Shown: positions 29,755 to 38,517, numbered from the stretch's first letter. The stretch is DNA of 64,000 nucleotides from a bacterium (GCA_023150945.1 JAKLJX010000003.1:36505-100504); one strand, 5' to 3'. Notes: generated from the letters alone by a model not told the origin. Made by a program: numbers and translations.

Positions 29755-30618
29755 TCAACGGCGCCGTGCCAGCACAATGCCGGCGATGACACAGACCGCG
29801 CCGCCGGCTTGCAGCAGCGTCATGCGTTCGCCCAGAAACAAAACACCGGTGAGCACTGCTACCACCGGCACGAAATTGGAAAAGATCGCGGTCTTGTTGG
29901 CGCCGAGGCGGGCGATGCTGTGATTCCAAATCACGTAGGAAAGCGCAATGGAAAAAATGCCGGAATAGCACACGCCCAGCCAGCCGATGCCATCGATGCC
30001 CAGCCAATCCTGCCGGTACAGCGCGGGGCCGCTCCACACCAGCATCGGCGCGGTGCCGAAAACGGTCGACAACACCGTGAGCTTGAGCGGCGAGAAGCGT
30101 TTGAACGTGGGTTGCGCCAGCACGGTGTAAGCCGACCAGCAGAAAACCGCGGCCAGCGTGAGCAGATCGCCCCAGACGTTGCTGCCGGAAAATTCCAGGC
30201 CGTGGCTGCCGCCGCCGATGACGCTGGCCAAGCCGAGGAAGGCCAGGGCCACGCCGAACACGGCAGGCCGGCGCAGGCGTTCCGAGCCGCTGGCGTGGCT
30301 GGCCATCACCACCAGCGCGGGCGAGGCCGCGAGAATCATGGCGGAGTTGGCGGACGTCGTGCGCGCGATGCCTTCGATGAAGAAAATTTGATAGAGCGTG
30401 ATGTAGAGCAGGCTCAAGCCCGCGATCGGCGCGGCCTCCTGCAGCGTCACGCGCAGGTCGAGGCGGCGCCGGAGTGCCAGCAGAAGCAACAGGGCGCTGG
30501 AAAGCACAAAGCGCACGGCATTGAAAGCGAGCGGCGAAAACTGGCGCAGGCTGGCTTTGATGATCGCATAGTTCGTTCCCCAAATCAAAATGACCAGCAG
30601 CAGAAGCAGCTCCGTCAT
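29755..30618 (-). CDS. DMT-superfamily (EamA) transporter
   Basis: This 287-aa integral membrane protein has ten predicted helices in two EamA repeats. The first begins LLLLVILIWGTNYAIIK and the second has LAAVFCWSAYTVLAQPTF. YVIWNHSIARLGA and NFVPVVAVLTGVLFLGE are typical of the family. It should export or import small metabolites such as amino acids or nucleosides; the substrate is unknown. The ATG at 30618 matches the usual N-terminus. A GTG at 30690 would add 24 residues. It is read divergently from the cysteine operon. Confidence 0.88.
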   Translation of the reverse strand: MTELLLLLVILIWGTNYAIIKASLRQFSPLAFNAVRFVLSSALLLLLALRRRLDLRVTLQEAAPIAGLSLLYITLYQIFFIEGIARTTSANSAMILAASPALVVMASHASGSERLRRPAVFGVALAFLGLASVIGGGSHGLEFSGSNVWGDLLTLAAVFCWSAYTVLAQPTFKRFSPLKLTVLSTVFGTAPMLVWSGPALYRQDWLGIDGIGWLGVCYSGIFSIALSYVIWNHSIARLGANKTAIFSNFVPVVAVLTGVLFLGERMTLLQAGGAVCVIAGIVLARRR

Positions 30619-31236
30619 GTGGGAAGCGAGGCTGGAGTGATCGGAGGGCGGGGAAACGCGGCCGATCGTCGCCGTTTGCGAGTTGTTCACGCGGGAGTAA
30701 CAGCTCCTTTCCTGAAACCGGCAGAGATACTGCGGCTGCAACCCTTGCGGTCGTGTCCTGGAGAGTATTCGGCAGTGCGATGACGCCGGCGCAAGCTGCG
30801 GCCGGCCGCACTGGAATTTTCTCGCGCTGAATTGTGTTGGGCAATATAACAAGGGCCGGTAGTGGAGTCAAGGTTGGCAGCGGTTGAACTCCAGAATTTG
30901 CCGGAAAACACTGCGCGGCCGCCTTGAACAAATGTTGGCGTAAATGCGTCTTGCATTTGTGAGCGTGAGCGTTTATCTTGGCGCCAATTTCTGTGGACAT
31001 CGACTATGAAAACGCCGTTCCATAAATTCCTTCCCCCGTCTTCCTGCTTGCGCTGCTTGTGTCGCAGGCGGGGAGGCTCAGTCGTGCGGTAACCTCGACC
31101 TGCCCCGCGATTTTCCGGCTTGCCTTGGCAAGCGCCGCGGCCTCCTCGCCACCCTCAACGTCCCACAATTCACGCGCAACATCATCACCTGCACCGGCCT
31201 GTTTTTGCCCGGCCGGAGCAAAGGATTTTCATACCC
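30619..31236. other. Intergenic stretch upstream of the cysteine operon
   Basis: I see no firm gene. A promoter lies at 30951-30979. An ATG at 31006 opens a 28-codon frame starting MKTPFHKFLPP; a shift of frame would make a plausible signal peptide (FLPPVFLLALLVSQAG), so this may be the remnant of a secreted protein gene. The longer open frames that cross into cysM look like shadows. Confidence 0.35.
30951..30979 (+). promoter_or_regulatory. Probable promoter of the cysteine operon
   Basis: TTGCAT (30951-30956) and TATCTT (30974-30979) are 17 nt apart and followed by GGCGCC. It lies 257 nt upstream of cysM, so the leader would be about 250 nt long. Confidence 0.5.
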
Positions 31237-32193
31237 ATGTCGAATGGATTCGCAACCTCTGCACGCCGCCGTAATCGTTTGCCGGGGCGCGCCGCCGCGC
31301 GTTCCGTCTTTGCCCTGGTGGGCAATACCCCCTTGCTTGATTTGTCGCATTACTCGCCGCGCCGCCGCGTCAAGATCTTTGCGAAGGCGGAATGGCAAAA
31401 CCCCGGCCGGTCGATCAAAGACCGCGCCGCCAGCCGGATGATACGCGCGGCGCTGCGCTGCGGCCGGCTCACGCGCGATCAGATTCTGTTGGATTCCACC
31501 TCGGGCAACACCGGCGTGGCTTATGCTCTCTTCGGCGCGGCGCTGCAATTGCGCGTGCGGCTGGTGGTTCCGGAAAACGTGAGCCGCTATCAGAAAAATT
31601 TGCTGGCGGCTTATGGTGCGGAGGTGATCTGGACCAGTGCCAGCGAAGGCTCGGACGGCGCTATTCGTGTCGCGCGCGCCCTGCTGGCAGAAGCACCGTC
31701 GCGCTATTTCTACATCAACCAATACAACAATCCGGAGAACTGGCGGGCTCATTTTCTCACCACCGCGCCCGAACTCTGGCGGCAAACCCGCGGCCGCCTC
31801 ACCCACTTCATCGCCGGCTTGGGCACGAGCGGCACGTTCGTCGGCACCGGCCGCCGCTTGCGGCAATTGAACCCCGCGCTGCGCCTGATCTCGGTGCAGC
31901 CGGATTCGCCGCTGCACGGTTTGGAAGGTTTGAAGCACATGCCCACCGCGATCGTGCCCGCGATTTATGATTCCGATCTCGCTGATGAAAACCTCGGCAT
32001 CGCCACCGAGGAGGCGCATGAATTGGTGCGGGATGTGGCGCGGCGCCACGGCTGGCTCATTGGCCTCTCCAGCGGCGCGGTCCTGGCAGCCGCCCGCCGC
32101 GTTGCAGAAAGAATCGAACACGGCGTCATCGCCACCATCTTTCCGGACGGCGGTCACCGTTATCTCGAGGAGCGCTTTTGGCATGAAGAATGA
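31237..32193 (+). CDS. cysM: Cysteine synthase, CysM type (PLP-dependent)
   Basis: This 318-aa fold-type II PLP enzyme has the PLP-binding Lys in NPGRSIKDRAA, the phosphate and substrate loop STSGNTGVAYAL, and GLGTSGTFVGTGR. The end is typical, with IGLSSGAVLAAA and IFPDGGHRYL. The likely reaction adds sulfur from a thiocarboxylated carrier protein to O-phospho- or O-acetylserine, because the JAMM, CysO-like and MoeZ-like genes follow at once. The ATG at 31237 (MSNGFATS) is chosen because it starts the conserved region. The stop overlaps the next gene by 11 nt. It is the first gene of the unit. Confidence 0.9.
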   Translation: MSNGFATSARRRNRLPGRAAARSVFALVGNTPLLDLSHYSPRRRVKIFAKAEWQNPGRSIKDRAASRMIRAALRCGRLTRDQILLDSTSGNTGVAYALFGAALQLRVRLVVPENVSRYQKNLLAAYGAEVIWTSASEGSDGAIRVARALLAEAPSRYFYINQYNNPENWRAHFLTTAPELWRQTRGRLTHFIAGLGTSGTFVGTGRRLRQLNPALRLISVQPDSPLHGLEGLKHMPTAIVPAIYDSDLADENLGIATEEAHELVRDVARRHGWLIGLSSGAVLAAARRVAERIEHGVIATIFPDGGHRYLEERFWHEE

Positions 32194-32635
32194 AAAAGCA
32201 GTGATCGCTGCGGACGACCTGGCTGCCCTCGTCAAGCAGGCGGAAGTGGCTTTCCCGCAAGAATGCTGCGGCTTGCTGCTCGGCACACGCGCGGCTGACG
32301 GCTGGCACCTCGCCCGCGTGCAGGCCATGCGCAACGCCAGTCCCACGCCGGAACAAGGCTTCGAGTTTGACGCCGTCGAACAACTGCGCGCGTATCGCAC
32401 CGCCGAGGCCGCGGGCTGGGAAATTCTCGGGCATTATCATTCCCACCCCAACGGCCGCCGCGGACCTTCGCCTACGGATTTGCAGCTCGCCACTGAGCGT
32501 TCGGATCATGGCCTTTGGCTGATACTAGCGGTTGCGCGCGGACGCTTTCTCGCAGCGAGTTTGTGGCAGTTGCCCGGCGAGGCCGCTGCGTTTCAACGCG
32601 TGGCAATGGAAACGAAACCATCATCAGGAGAATAG
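32183..32635 (+). CDS. JAMM/MPN+ metalloprotease, Mec-like
   Basis: This 150-aa single MPN domain has the full JAMM zinc motif: Glu in FPQECCGLLLG and HSHPNGRRGPSPTD, that is HxH, seven residues, SxxD. In Mycobacterium tuberculosis the Mec protease cuts the newly made cysteine from the carrier CysO-Cys. QbsD-type relatives also trim residues beyond the Gly-Gly end of their carrier. The position directly after cysM and 2 nt before the carrier gene supports this role. The start overlaps the cysM stop (ATG 32183, TGA at 32191-32193). Confidence 0.92.
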   Translation: MKNEKAVIAADDLAALVKQAEVAFPQECCGLLLGTRAADGWHLARVQAMRNASPTPEQGFEFDAVEQLRAYRTAEAAGWEILGHYHSHPNGRRGPSPTDLQLATERSDHGLWLILAVARGRFLAASLWQLPGEAAAFQRVAMETKPSSGE

Positions 32636-32637
32636 TC

Positions 32638-32916
32638 ATGGCATACGTCGTCATTCCCTCCGCACTGCGCGGATTGACCCAACAACAATCCCGCTTTGAA
32701 GTCACCGGCAACACCGTTGGTGAAGTGCTCGCTCATCTCACCCAACGTTACCCGGATTTGCGGCGCCACTTGCTCAGTGAGCAGGGCCAACTGCGCAAGT
32801 TCGTCAACGTCTTTGTCGGTGAGGAAGACATTCGCCATCTGCAACAAGAGGCCACGCCGGTGGCGGACAGCGATGAAATCAGCATCGTGCCGGCGGTGGC
32901 GGGAGGCGAAGCATGA
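32638..32916 (+). CDS. cysO: CysO-like ubiquitin-fold sulfur carrier, Gly-Gly plus two residues
   Basis: This 92-aa beta-grasp protein of the MoaD/ThiS family (VGEVLAHLTQRYPDL, FVNVFVGEEDIRHLQ, DSDEISIVPAVAGG) ends in AVAGGEA. The GG pair at residues 89-90 is the site of C-terminal thiocarboxylation, and Glu-Ala follow. Carriers must end in GG before activation, so the last two residues must be removed. QbsE of Pseudomonas shows this design, with QbsD as the processing protease. The gene starts 2 nt after the JAMM gene and its TGA overlaps the ATG of the E1 gene (ATGA). Confidence 0.9.
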   Translation: MAYVVIPSALRGLTQQQSRFEVTGNTVGEVLAHLTQRYPDLRRHLLSEQGQLRKFVNVFVGEEDIRHLQQEATPVADSDEISIVPAVAGGEA

Positions 32917-34073
32917 AGAACGGAGCACCGGTTACCTTTGACCGCGAAGAGATTCAACGCTACAGCCGGCATTTGATTCTGCCGGAAGTGGCGATGGCCG
33001 GGCAAAAGAAACTCAAGGCCGCCAGTGTGCTGCTCATCGGCACCGGCGGCTTGGGTTCGCCGCTGGCGATGTATTTGGCCGCCGCGGGCGTCGGCCGGCT
33101 GGGCCTGGTGGATTTCGACGTGGTGGATGCCTCGAATCTGCAGCGCCAGGTGATTCATTCCACCGCCTATGTCGGCCGGCCCAAATTGGAGAGCGCGAAA
33201 AACTTCATCGCCGGCATCAATCCGCACGTGCAGGTGGAAACTTATGAAACCCGCTTCAGCGCGGAAAATGCGCTGGCTATTGCCCGCGATTATGATGTTA
33301 TTATCGACGGCACCGACAATTTTCCCACCCGCTATCTGGTGAATGATGTATGCGTGCTGCTGCGGAAGCCGAATGTTTACGGCAGTATCTTCCGCTTCGA
33401 GGGCCAGGCCAGCGTGTTCTGGGCGGAGCAGGGGCCCTGCTACCGCTGCCTCTATCCCGAACCGCCGCCGCCGGGTCTGGTGCCGAGTTGCGCGGAAGGC
33501 GGCGTGTTGGGCGTGTTGCCGGGCATCATCGGAACGATTCAGGCGAATGAAGCCCTCAAGCTCATTCTCGGCGCCGGCGAGCCGCTGGTGGGCCGCCTGC
33601 TGCTTTTCGATGCGCTGGCGATGCGCTTTCGCGAGATGAAGCTGCGCAAAGATCCTGATTGCCCGGTGTGCGGCGTGGCGCCCACCATCACCGCGTTGAT
33701 CGACTACGAGCAATTCTGCGGCATGCCGGTGGTGAGCGATGAACGCGGCGGCAGCCACAGCTTTGACATTTCCGCCACCGAGCTGGCGCGCAAGCTGCAG
33801 ACGGAAGCCATTTATTTGCTCGACGTGCGCGAGCCATATGAATTCGAGATCTGCGCGCTGCCCGGCGCTCACCTCGTGCCGCTGGCGCAGTTGCCCGAGC
33901 GTCTCGCGGAGATCGACGGCAGCCGGCCGATCGTGGCGTACTGCCGCACCGGCAAGCGCAGCGCGCAAGCCGTGACGCTGTTGCATCAGGCCGGCTATCC
34001 CTCCGCGAAAAATCTGGCCGGCGGCCTTCACGCCTGGTCGGAGGAAGTGGATGCCACCGTGCCGAAGTATTGA
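32913..34073 (+). CDS. MoeZ-type E1-like adenylyl/sulfurtransferase with rhodanese domain
   Basis: This 386-aa protein fuses a ThiF/MoeB E1-like domain to a C-terminal rhodanese domain. The E1 part has the ATP-binding GTGGLGSP, DFDVVDASNLQRQ, a CYRC...CPVC zinc site and the Cys in PSCAEGGVLGVL. The rhodanese domain (about residues 285-380) has the loop YCRTGKRSA with its sulfur-carrying Cys. It adenylates the carrier's C-terminal glycine and transfers sulfur to make the thiocarboxylate. It overlaps the carrier stop by 4 nt, so the operon is tightly coupled. It closes the cysteine unit. Confidence 0.93.
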   Translation: MKNGAPVTFDREEIQRYSRHLILPEVAMAGQKKLKAASVLLIGTGGLGSPLAMYLAAAGVGRLGLVDFDVVDASNLQRQVIHSTAYVGRPKLESAKNFIAGINPHVQVETYETRFSAENALAIARDYDVIIDGTDNFPTRYLVNDVCVLLRKPNVYGSIFRFEGQASVFWAEQGPCYRCLYPEPPPPGLVPSCAEGGVLGVLPGIIGTIQANEALKLILGAGEPLVGRLLLFDALAMRFREMKLRKDPDCPVCGVAPTITALIDYEQFCGMPVVSDERGGSHSFDISATELARKLQTEAIYLLDVREPYEFEICALPGAHLVPLAQLPERLAEIDGSRPIVAYCRTGKRSAQAVTLLHQAGYPSAKNLAGGLHAWSEEVDATVPKY

Positions 34074-34130
34074 GCCTGAGGCCGGCACCGGTTTCTGATT
34101 GCTTGAATGAGTGAGGAAGGAGTACGCCGG

Positions 34131-35060
34131 ATGAGTCTGCAAACCAGAGTCATCAGGTTGATCGTGCGGTTGTATCGTTTCATGGCGTTGCGGCCGGGCC
34201 GCACGATTGCCGACCAGCGCGCGGCCCTGGAGAAGTTCGCCACGCGGTTTCAGGCGCAGCCCGCCCTGACCTATCAGCGCGTTTTCGCGGATGGTGTGCC
34301 GGCGGAGTGGATCGTCCCTGCTGCGCGCGACAGCGTGGCGGTTGTGCTCTTCTTGCACGGCGGCGGCTACAACCTCGGCTCGCTCGCCACACATCGCGAG
34401 TTGGCCTCACGTCTTGCCCAAGCCTGCCGTTGCCGCGTGCTCGCGGTGGCCTATCGCCTCGCGCCCGAGCATTTGTTTCCCGCGGCATTGGAAGATGCCA
34501 TGCGGGCTTATTGCTGGCTGCTTGCCGAGGGCGTGCGGCCGGAGCAAATCGCGCTGGCGGGCGATTCTGCCGGCGGCGGCCTCGCCCTCGCTGCGCTCGT
34601 TTCCTTGCGCTATCATGGCGAGCCGCTGCCGGCCGCGGCCGTGTGTCTGTCACCCTGGGTCGATTTGGAATTGACCGGCCATTCGATGATTGCCAAGGCC
34701 AGGCAGGATCCGGTGTTGACGCGCGAGGTGTTGCAGGAGTGGGCGCGAAATTACCTCGGCGGCAAAGGCCCGCGCACACCGCTGGCCTCGCCGCTGTATG
34801 CGGATTTGTCCGGTTTACCGCCGTTGTTGATTCAGGTGGGTTCCGAAGAAGTTTTGCACGATGATGCGGTGCGCCTGGCCGAGCGGGCGCAGGCTGCCGG
34901 CGTGCCGGTTGAGCTGGAGGTCAGCGCGGAGATGATGCACGGCTGGCATTTCTTTGCCGGCAAATTGCCGGAGGCGCAACGGGCGATTGCACGCCTGGCT
35001 GCCTTCATTCGCATGCGCTGCCGGGAAAACGACATGCCCGCTTCAGCCCAACGCGCTTGA
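34131..35060 (+). CDS. Alpha/beta hydrolase, hormone-sensitive-lipase (HSL) family
   Basis: This 309-aa esterase has the HSL oxyanion motif HGGGY near residue 80, the nucleophile elbow GDSAGGG, an Asp after EEVLHDD and a His in MMHGWHF. The start at 34131 has AAGGAG 9 nt upstream and is preferred to the ATG at 34107. It should hydrolyse short-chain esters. It lies 57 nt after the cysteine operon, on the same strand, but its role there is not evident. Confidence 0.9.
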   Translation: MSLQTRVIRLIVRLYRFMALRPGRTIADQRAALEKFATRFQAQPALTYQRVFADGVPAEWIVPAARDSVAVVLFLHGGGYNLGSLATHRELASRLAQACRCRVLAVAYRLAPEHLFPAALEDAMRAYCWLLAEGVRPEQIALAGDSAGGGLALAALVSLRYHGEPLPAAAVCLSPWVDLELTGHSMIAKARQDPVLTREVLQEWARNYLGGKGPRTPLASPLYADLSGLPPLLIQVGSEEVLHDDAVRLAERAQAAGVPVELEVSAEMMHGWHFFAGKLPEAQRAIARLAAFIRMRCRENDMPASAQRA

Positions 35061-35118
35061 TCCCGTTTGCACCGCGCAGCAATCTGAAGCGAAGAGTGCA
35101 ATACCAGAAAAGCGAGCT

Positions 35119-36546
35119 TTAACGCAGGTAAACTTCCTCTCCGATCTTGAAATCCGGCCGAATCTTTTGCGCCAGTTCGGCAGGATCCAACGCAAACAAC
35201 GGGCTGATCTCGATTCTCGCCCGGGCATTCCCCTCACCGTCGCGCGGCACCGGCACGCCACATTGTTCCAGCCATCCCGCATAGAAATTGTAGAAATCGC
35301 GCCGCGCCGTTTCCGGAGAATCGACGCCGCTGGCATTCTTGATCGGACTGAATTCCTGGTGGCGATCCACTTCCAGCACCACACTGCCCCGCGCCTCACC
35401 CAACGCGTCAAAAATGAAGGTTTCGAATTTATAGCCATTGGGCTGGGAGGGATTGATCAGCTCGCCGGCCTGATTGAGGAATGGGATTTTCTTGTGCGCG
35501 ATGTGCCAGGGCAGGGAGGGGCCGCTTTGCACCAGCCGTGCGACGAAATCAACCTGCAGCACGTGAATCGCAATGCTGCCGCTGTTGTACTTGAGCGTGC
35601 CGTCGGGATTGCGCATTTCCTTGTCGGCGTTGCTCATGTCGCTGTACTCGATCACGGCCAGGCGGCCGCCCTGCTTGCCGATCACGCCGATCTTTTCGTG
35701 CGCATCGCGCTTGCCGCACACCTTCGCGCTCATCTCCGCGCCGGCGGTGGCGTGATACCCGAGAAAAAGCGGATCGCACATTTTGATCAAAACATTGTCG
35801 ACCTGAAAATAGAAGAGCTGCGCAATACCGCGGCGGCGCATGTCCGCCAGCGCGCCGCTTTTGGCGAGCGCGGCCAGGGTTCCGCCATGGCCGTCGGGAT
35901 TCATGAAAATGTGGTCGGGCGCATCGAGAATGATTTTGCCTTCTTCATCAATCGCCGGCATCATGCCTTGTTGAAAGAAGAAAACGTCCTCCGGCGGCAG
36001 GCCAAAGAACGCTTGCGCTTGGAAGAATTCCTGCGTCGCCACGTGATTGGCTTCACTGGTCATGATGTACCACGGAATCGCAGCGCCAAAGCGCCGCGCG
36101 GTGGCCCTGATTTTCTCGGCATGCAAATGAAAAAGGCTCTTGCCGCCCGGGGTGCCGAAGACGAATATCCCCTTGGGGCCTTCGAATCCCAAACGCGAGC
36201 CTTGGCCGCCGGCGACGAGGACGGCAGCCACCATGCCGCGGCGCAACAGCTCCGCGCCCGCCGCGTTCATGGCCGCACATTCCTCGGGGTGGTCGCGTTG
36301 CTGCGTGAGTGAAATCACCTCCGCGGGTTCGAGAGACAAGCGATTGGGGGCCGCGCGGTCCTTCAGGATCAAGTCGGTATAGATGCCGGATATTTGTGGG
36401 AAATCGATTTCTGCGACTTGCGCCAACAGCCGCAGGCGGCTCTCTGCGTCGAGCTGGCGCCAGTGGCGAAAAAGATGGCCTTGCCCGGCAGCCTCGGCTG
36501 CCTGCTTGAGAGAATCAAAATTCAATGGTGGGCGCGTCATCGCCAT
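35119..36546 (-). CDS. UDPGP-family uridylyltransferase (UDP-sugar/UDP-GlcNAc pyrophosphorylase type)
   Basis: This 475-aa protein has the UDPGP signature LVAGGQGSRLGFEGPKGIF, then NPDGHGGTLAAL, FYFQVDNVLIKMCDPLFLG and LVRHQEFSPIKN-like text (VVLEVDRHQEFSPIKNASG). This is the eukaryote-type UAP1/UGP fold, not the short bacterial GalU type. It makes UDP-sugars from UTP and a sugar 1-phosphate. The exact sugar is unknown; UDP-GlcNAc or UDP-glucose are the likely products. The ATG at 36546 is chosen (a second at 36540 is possible). It is convergent with the esterase gene. Confidence 0.88.
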   Translation of the reverse strand: MAMTRPPLNFDSLKQAAEAAGQGHLFRHWRQLDAESRLRLLAQVAEIDFPQISGIYTDLILKDRAAPNRLSLEPAEVISLTQQRDHPEECAAMNAAGAELLRRGMVAAVLVAGGQGSRLGFEGPKGIFVFGTPGGKSLFHLHAEKIRATARRFGAAIPWYIMTSEANHVATQEFFQAQAFFGLPPEDVFFFQQGMMPAIDEEGKIILDAPDHIFMNPDGHGGTLAALAKSGALADMRRRGIAQLFYFQVDNVLIKMCDPLFLGYHATAGAEMSAKVCGKRDAHEKIGVIGKQGGRLAVIEYSDMSNADKEMRNPDGTLKYNSGSIAIHVLQVDFVARLVQSGPSLPWHIAHKKIPFLNQAGELINPSQPNGYKFETFIFDALGEARGSVVLEVDRHQEFSPIKNASGVDSPETARRDFYNFYAGWLEQCGVPVPRDGEGNARARIEISPLFALDPAELAQKIRPDFKIGEEVYLR

Positions 36547-36943
36547 GATGCAGAATCTCCAGTTGCAGGTCCATGTGTTCCCCGGGTTCCACGGGCACCT
36601 CCGGAAGGGCGGCTGCAACCAATCCCAGTGGCGTGACAGCAAGCCAGGGGGCAATTCAGGTTGAATGGCAAGCGGGACTTCCGGCGACGTGCCGAGCAGA
36701 GTCTATGGGTGGCGGCAATGTACGAAAAAAAAACGCGCAGGCAAAGAGGCGGCGATCACGGGAATCTTAAAAAAAAGAAATCCTGTTCTGCCGGTGGCAG
36801 GGGAAAGTGGGGGTCGGAGAGAGGCAGTGCTGGAGGGCGATGAAGTCGTTTTGAAAAAATAAACCGCCTGCGCCTCGATTACTGATGAAAAAACGAGGCG
36901 TGATTGCTGTGCAAATGGCCCGGTGATGAGCGATCCAATCTTC
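36547..36943. other. Intergenic stretch with A-rich runs
   Basis: There is no gene. It holds two A-runs (36722-36731 and 36769-36778) and a hairpin with a T-tract on the minus strand (36855-36900), the likely terminator of the lipoprotein gene that ends at 36944. Confidence 0.45.
36855..36900 (-). terminator. Probable terminator after the lipoprotein gene
   Basis: On the minus strand CGCCTCG pairs with CGAGGCG (36900-36894 with 36877-36871), and a T-rich stretch follows after about 10 nt (TTTATTTTTTC). It lies 44 nt after the stop at 36944. Confidence 0.5.
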
Positions 36944-37615
36944 CTATCGAGTTGTTGTGGCCAGATAGCCACCCGCTTTTTGTTTTTCTTCCTTTCGGGG
37001 TTTCTCAACTGAAGTCGGTGCCGGTTGAGCGGTGAATTTTGCCGAAGTGGTCAGGCCGATCAAAGCCTTTTGCACCTGGTTCTCCAACTCGGCTGCCCGC
37101 CGCAGCACTTCCGGGAAGTTTTGAATCTGAATCAAAGCCAGCATGGATTCGATATCCCTGTGGTACCGCCGCAAGCGATAGACATGGATGTCATGCCGGT
37201 TTTGATCGACATAGGTTTGGCGGGGCAGGCCGGCAATGGCTTTTTCCAGAACATCGAGCTGGGAGCTGAGCAGTTGTACACGCTGCCGGCTCGCGGATTC
37301 CGCCAGCCGCCGCAATTGCAGGAATACGACGCTGCAACTGTCCAACTGTTGGCAAACGCGGAAGAGATAGGCACCGGCGCGCTCGCTGTTGTTTTGGCGA
37401 ATGAACTTTTTCGCCTCTTCGATTCCTCGCCGGGCCTCGGCCAGCTCGTAAGTCAGGTATTGATCGGCGCCCTTGGACTCCAGCCCACTGAGCAACTTCT
37501 CCGCTCGAACGAGTTGCTCAGTCGGTGAAGTCGAGCAGGCGACCAGTGCCAGCGCCAAGAGAATGAACAATCCACCTGGCAACTGGCGAGCGACAACACG
37601 AAGTTTTGCTCGCAT
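36944..37615 (-). CDS. Alpha-helical lipoprotein (DUF4398-like)
   Basis: This 223-aa protein has a signal peptide with the lipobox LVAC at about residues 24-27, so it should be anchored in the membrane by a lipidated Cys. The mature part is almost entirely helical and charged (EQLVRAEKLLSGLESKG, YELAEARRGIEEAKKF), as in DUF4398-type periplasmic proteins. The tail is lysine/proline-rich. GGAGG lies 9 nt before the ATG at 37615. The function is unknown. Confidence 0.75.
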   Translation of the reverse strand: MRAKLRVVARQLPGGLFILLALALVACSTSPTEQLVRAEKLLSGLESKGADQYLTYELAEARRGIEEAKKFIRQNNSERAGAYLFRVCQQLDSCSVVFLQLRRLAESASRQRVQLLSSQLDVLEKAIAGLPRQTYVDQNRHDIHVYRLRRYHRDIESMLALIQIQNFPEVLRRAAELENQVQKALIGLTTSAKFTAQPAPTSVEKPRKEEKQKAGGYLATTTR

Positions 37616-37675
37616 CGTTTTGACCTCCGTACCTCATGTTTGGTTTTTCCTCCATGTTCCTACCCTTTCAGTAAA

Positions 37676-37738
37676 TGATGTTTCATATTGGCGGCCGGCA
37701 CACGGCACATGCGCCGGTTTGCCATTGGTGAAACATCA
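37676..37738. repeat. Perfect 10-bp inverted repeat with inner stem
   Basis: TGATGTTTCA (37676-37685) pairs with TGAAACATCA (37729-37738). Inside, CCGGC and GCCGG can form a second stem. It may be part of a structured RNA that ends at the terminator 37769-37804. Confidence 0.6.
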
Positions 37739-37768
37739 GGATCCGGCACCGCGAGAGATTTCCGGCTG

Positions 37769-37804
37769 GCGCCCAGCTACCCTGGTTGGGCGCACCGGTT
37801 TTTT
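37769..37804 (+). terminator. Orphan intrinsic terminator, plus strand
   Basis: GCGCCCA (37769-37775) pairs with TGGGCGC (37787-37793) and a run of six T follows at 37799-37804. No plus-strand protein gene lies directly upstream, which suggests a small RNA or read-through control. Confidence 0.6.
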
Positions 37805-38353
37805 CTTCCAGAGAAACTGCGTCCTCCCTGCTTCGCCTCCGAAAGCAGGAAACGCCAGGTCGCGCCCGGCGGCAAAATAACAGTGTGAAAATGCAAAAAT
37901 GAAAAATGATCCAATGAAACAGGTGTGTCGCGCAGTGGAGAAATCGGCAAGCGGGCTTTCACTTTGGGGCGAATCATACGGCCAAGCTCAATCACACGGA
38001 CTTGCTTGTTCTTCGAGGGATTTGATTTGGATCATGTCTGCGCCACGCCCACGCCCCCAGCTCTTGTTGCAGCAGATACCGCCGTCCGCCCGCAAGCGGA
38101 GCGCTTCATCTTCTGCGAAATCGAGTTTTGAACAATTGGAGAATGACAGCTCGGTTGGAGGGAACGGGGTCGATGTTGCGGTGCGCAATCCGTGTCACGC
38201 CTTGGCGCGGCACAGATTACTCCAACCTACGACAACATTGGGATACAACTTTGCGAAACGATTAGCGATTCGTCCTGGGAAGCGAGCAACACATCCTCGT
38301 GTTTTGAGGTCGACTCTTCCACAGAGCCAGTCCTTTTTGCGAATGGTGGGCGG

Positions 38354-38382
38354 AATATAATATCGTCGCAGCCTAAACGCAA
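38354..38382 (-). promoter_or_regulatory. Minus-strand promoter facing the gene-free stretch
   Basis: On the minus strand TTGCGT (38382-38377) and TATATT (38359-38354) are 17 nt apart. The next minus-strand protein gene begins only at 37615, about 730 nt away. Confidence 0.5.
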
Positions 38383-38517
38383 ACAAAATGTTGCAGCACT
38401 TCCACATTTTTGAAAAAAATGTTGCGAAAGTTGCTGCCGCGCGGCCATATTGTCCCTGTCAACTCCCCAAATGCGAAGGTGAACCTTTGCCGACCATGGG
38501 TCTTGAGGTCAATGTTC

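Larger units (their letters stand above)
37616..38517. other. Long gene-free stretch with possible RNA signals
   Basis: No credible protein gene is visible in 900 nt. It holds a perfect 10-bp inverted repeat (37676-37738), an intrinsic terminator pointing right (37769-37804) and a good promoter pointing left (38354-38382). The small open frames here, up to 153 codons, overlap each other and lack ribosome sites. Minus-strand frames around 37780-38190 (VIELGRMIRPKVKARLPISP) read like fragments of a decayed gene, but I cannot name it. Confidence 0.45.

Noticed and set aside
31006..31092. 28-codon frame MKTPFHKFLPP upstream of cysM
   Set aside because: It is too short, and a signal peptide appears only after a frameshift. 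It may be a remnant but cannot be supported as a gene.
37899..38360. 153-codon frame on the plus strand
   Set aside because: It lacks a ribosome site and a domain, and overlaps several other random frames.
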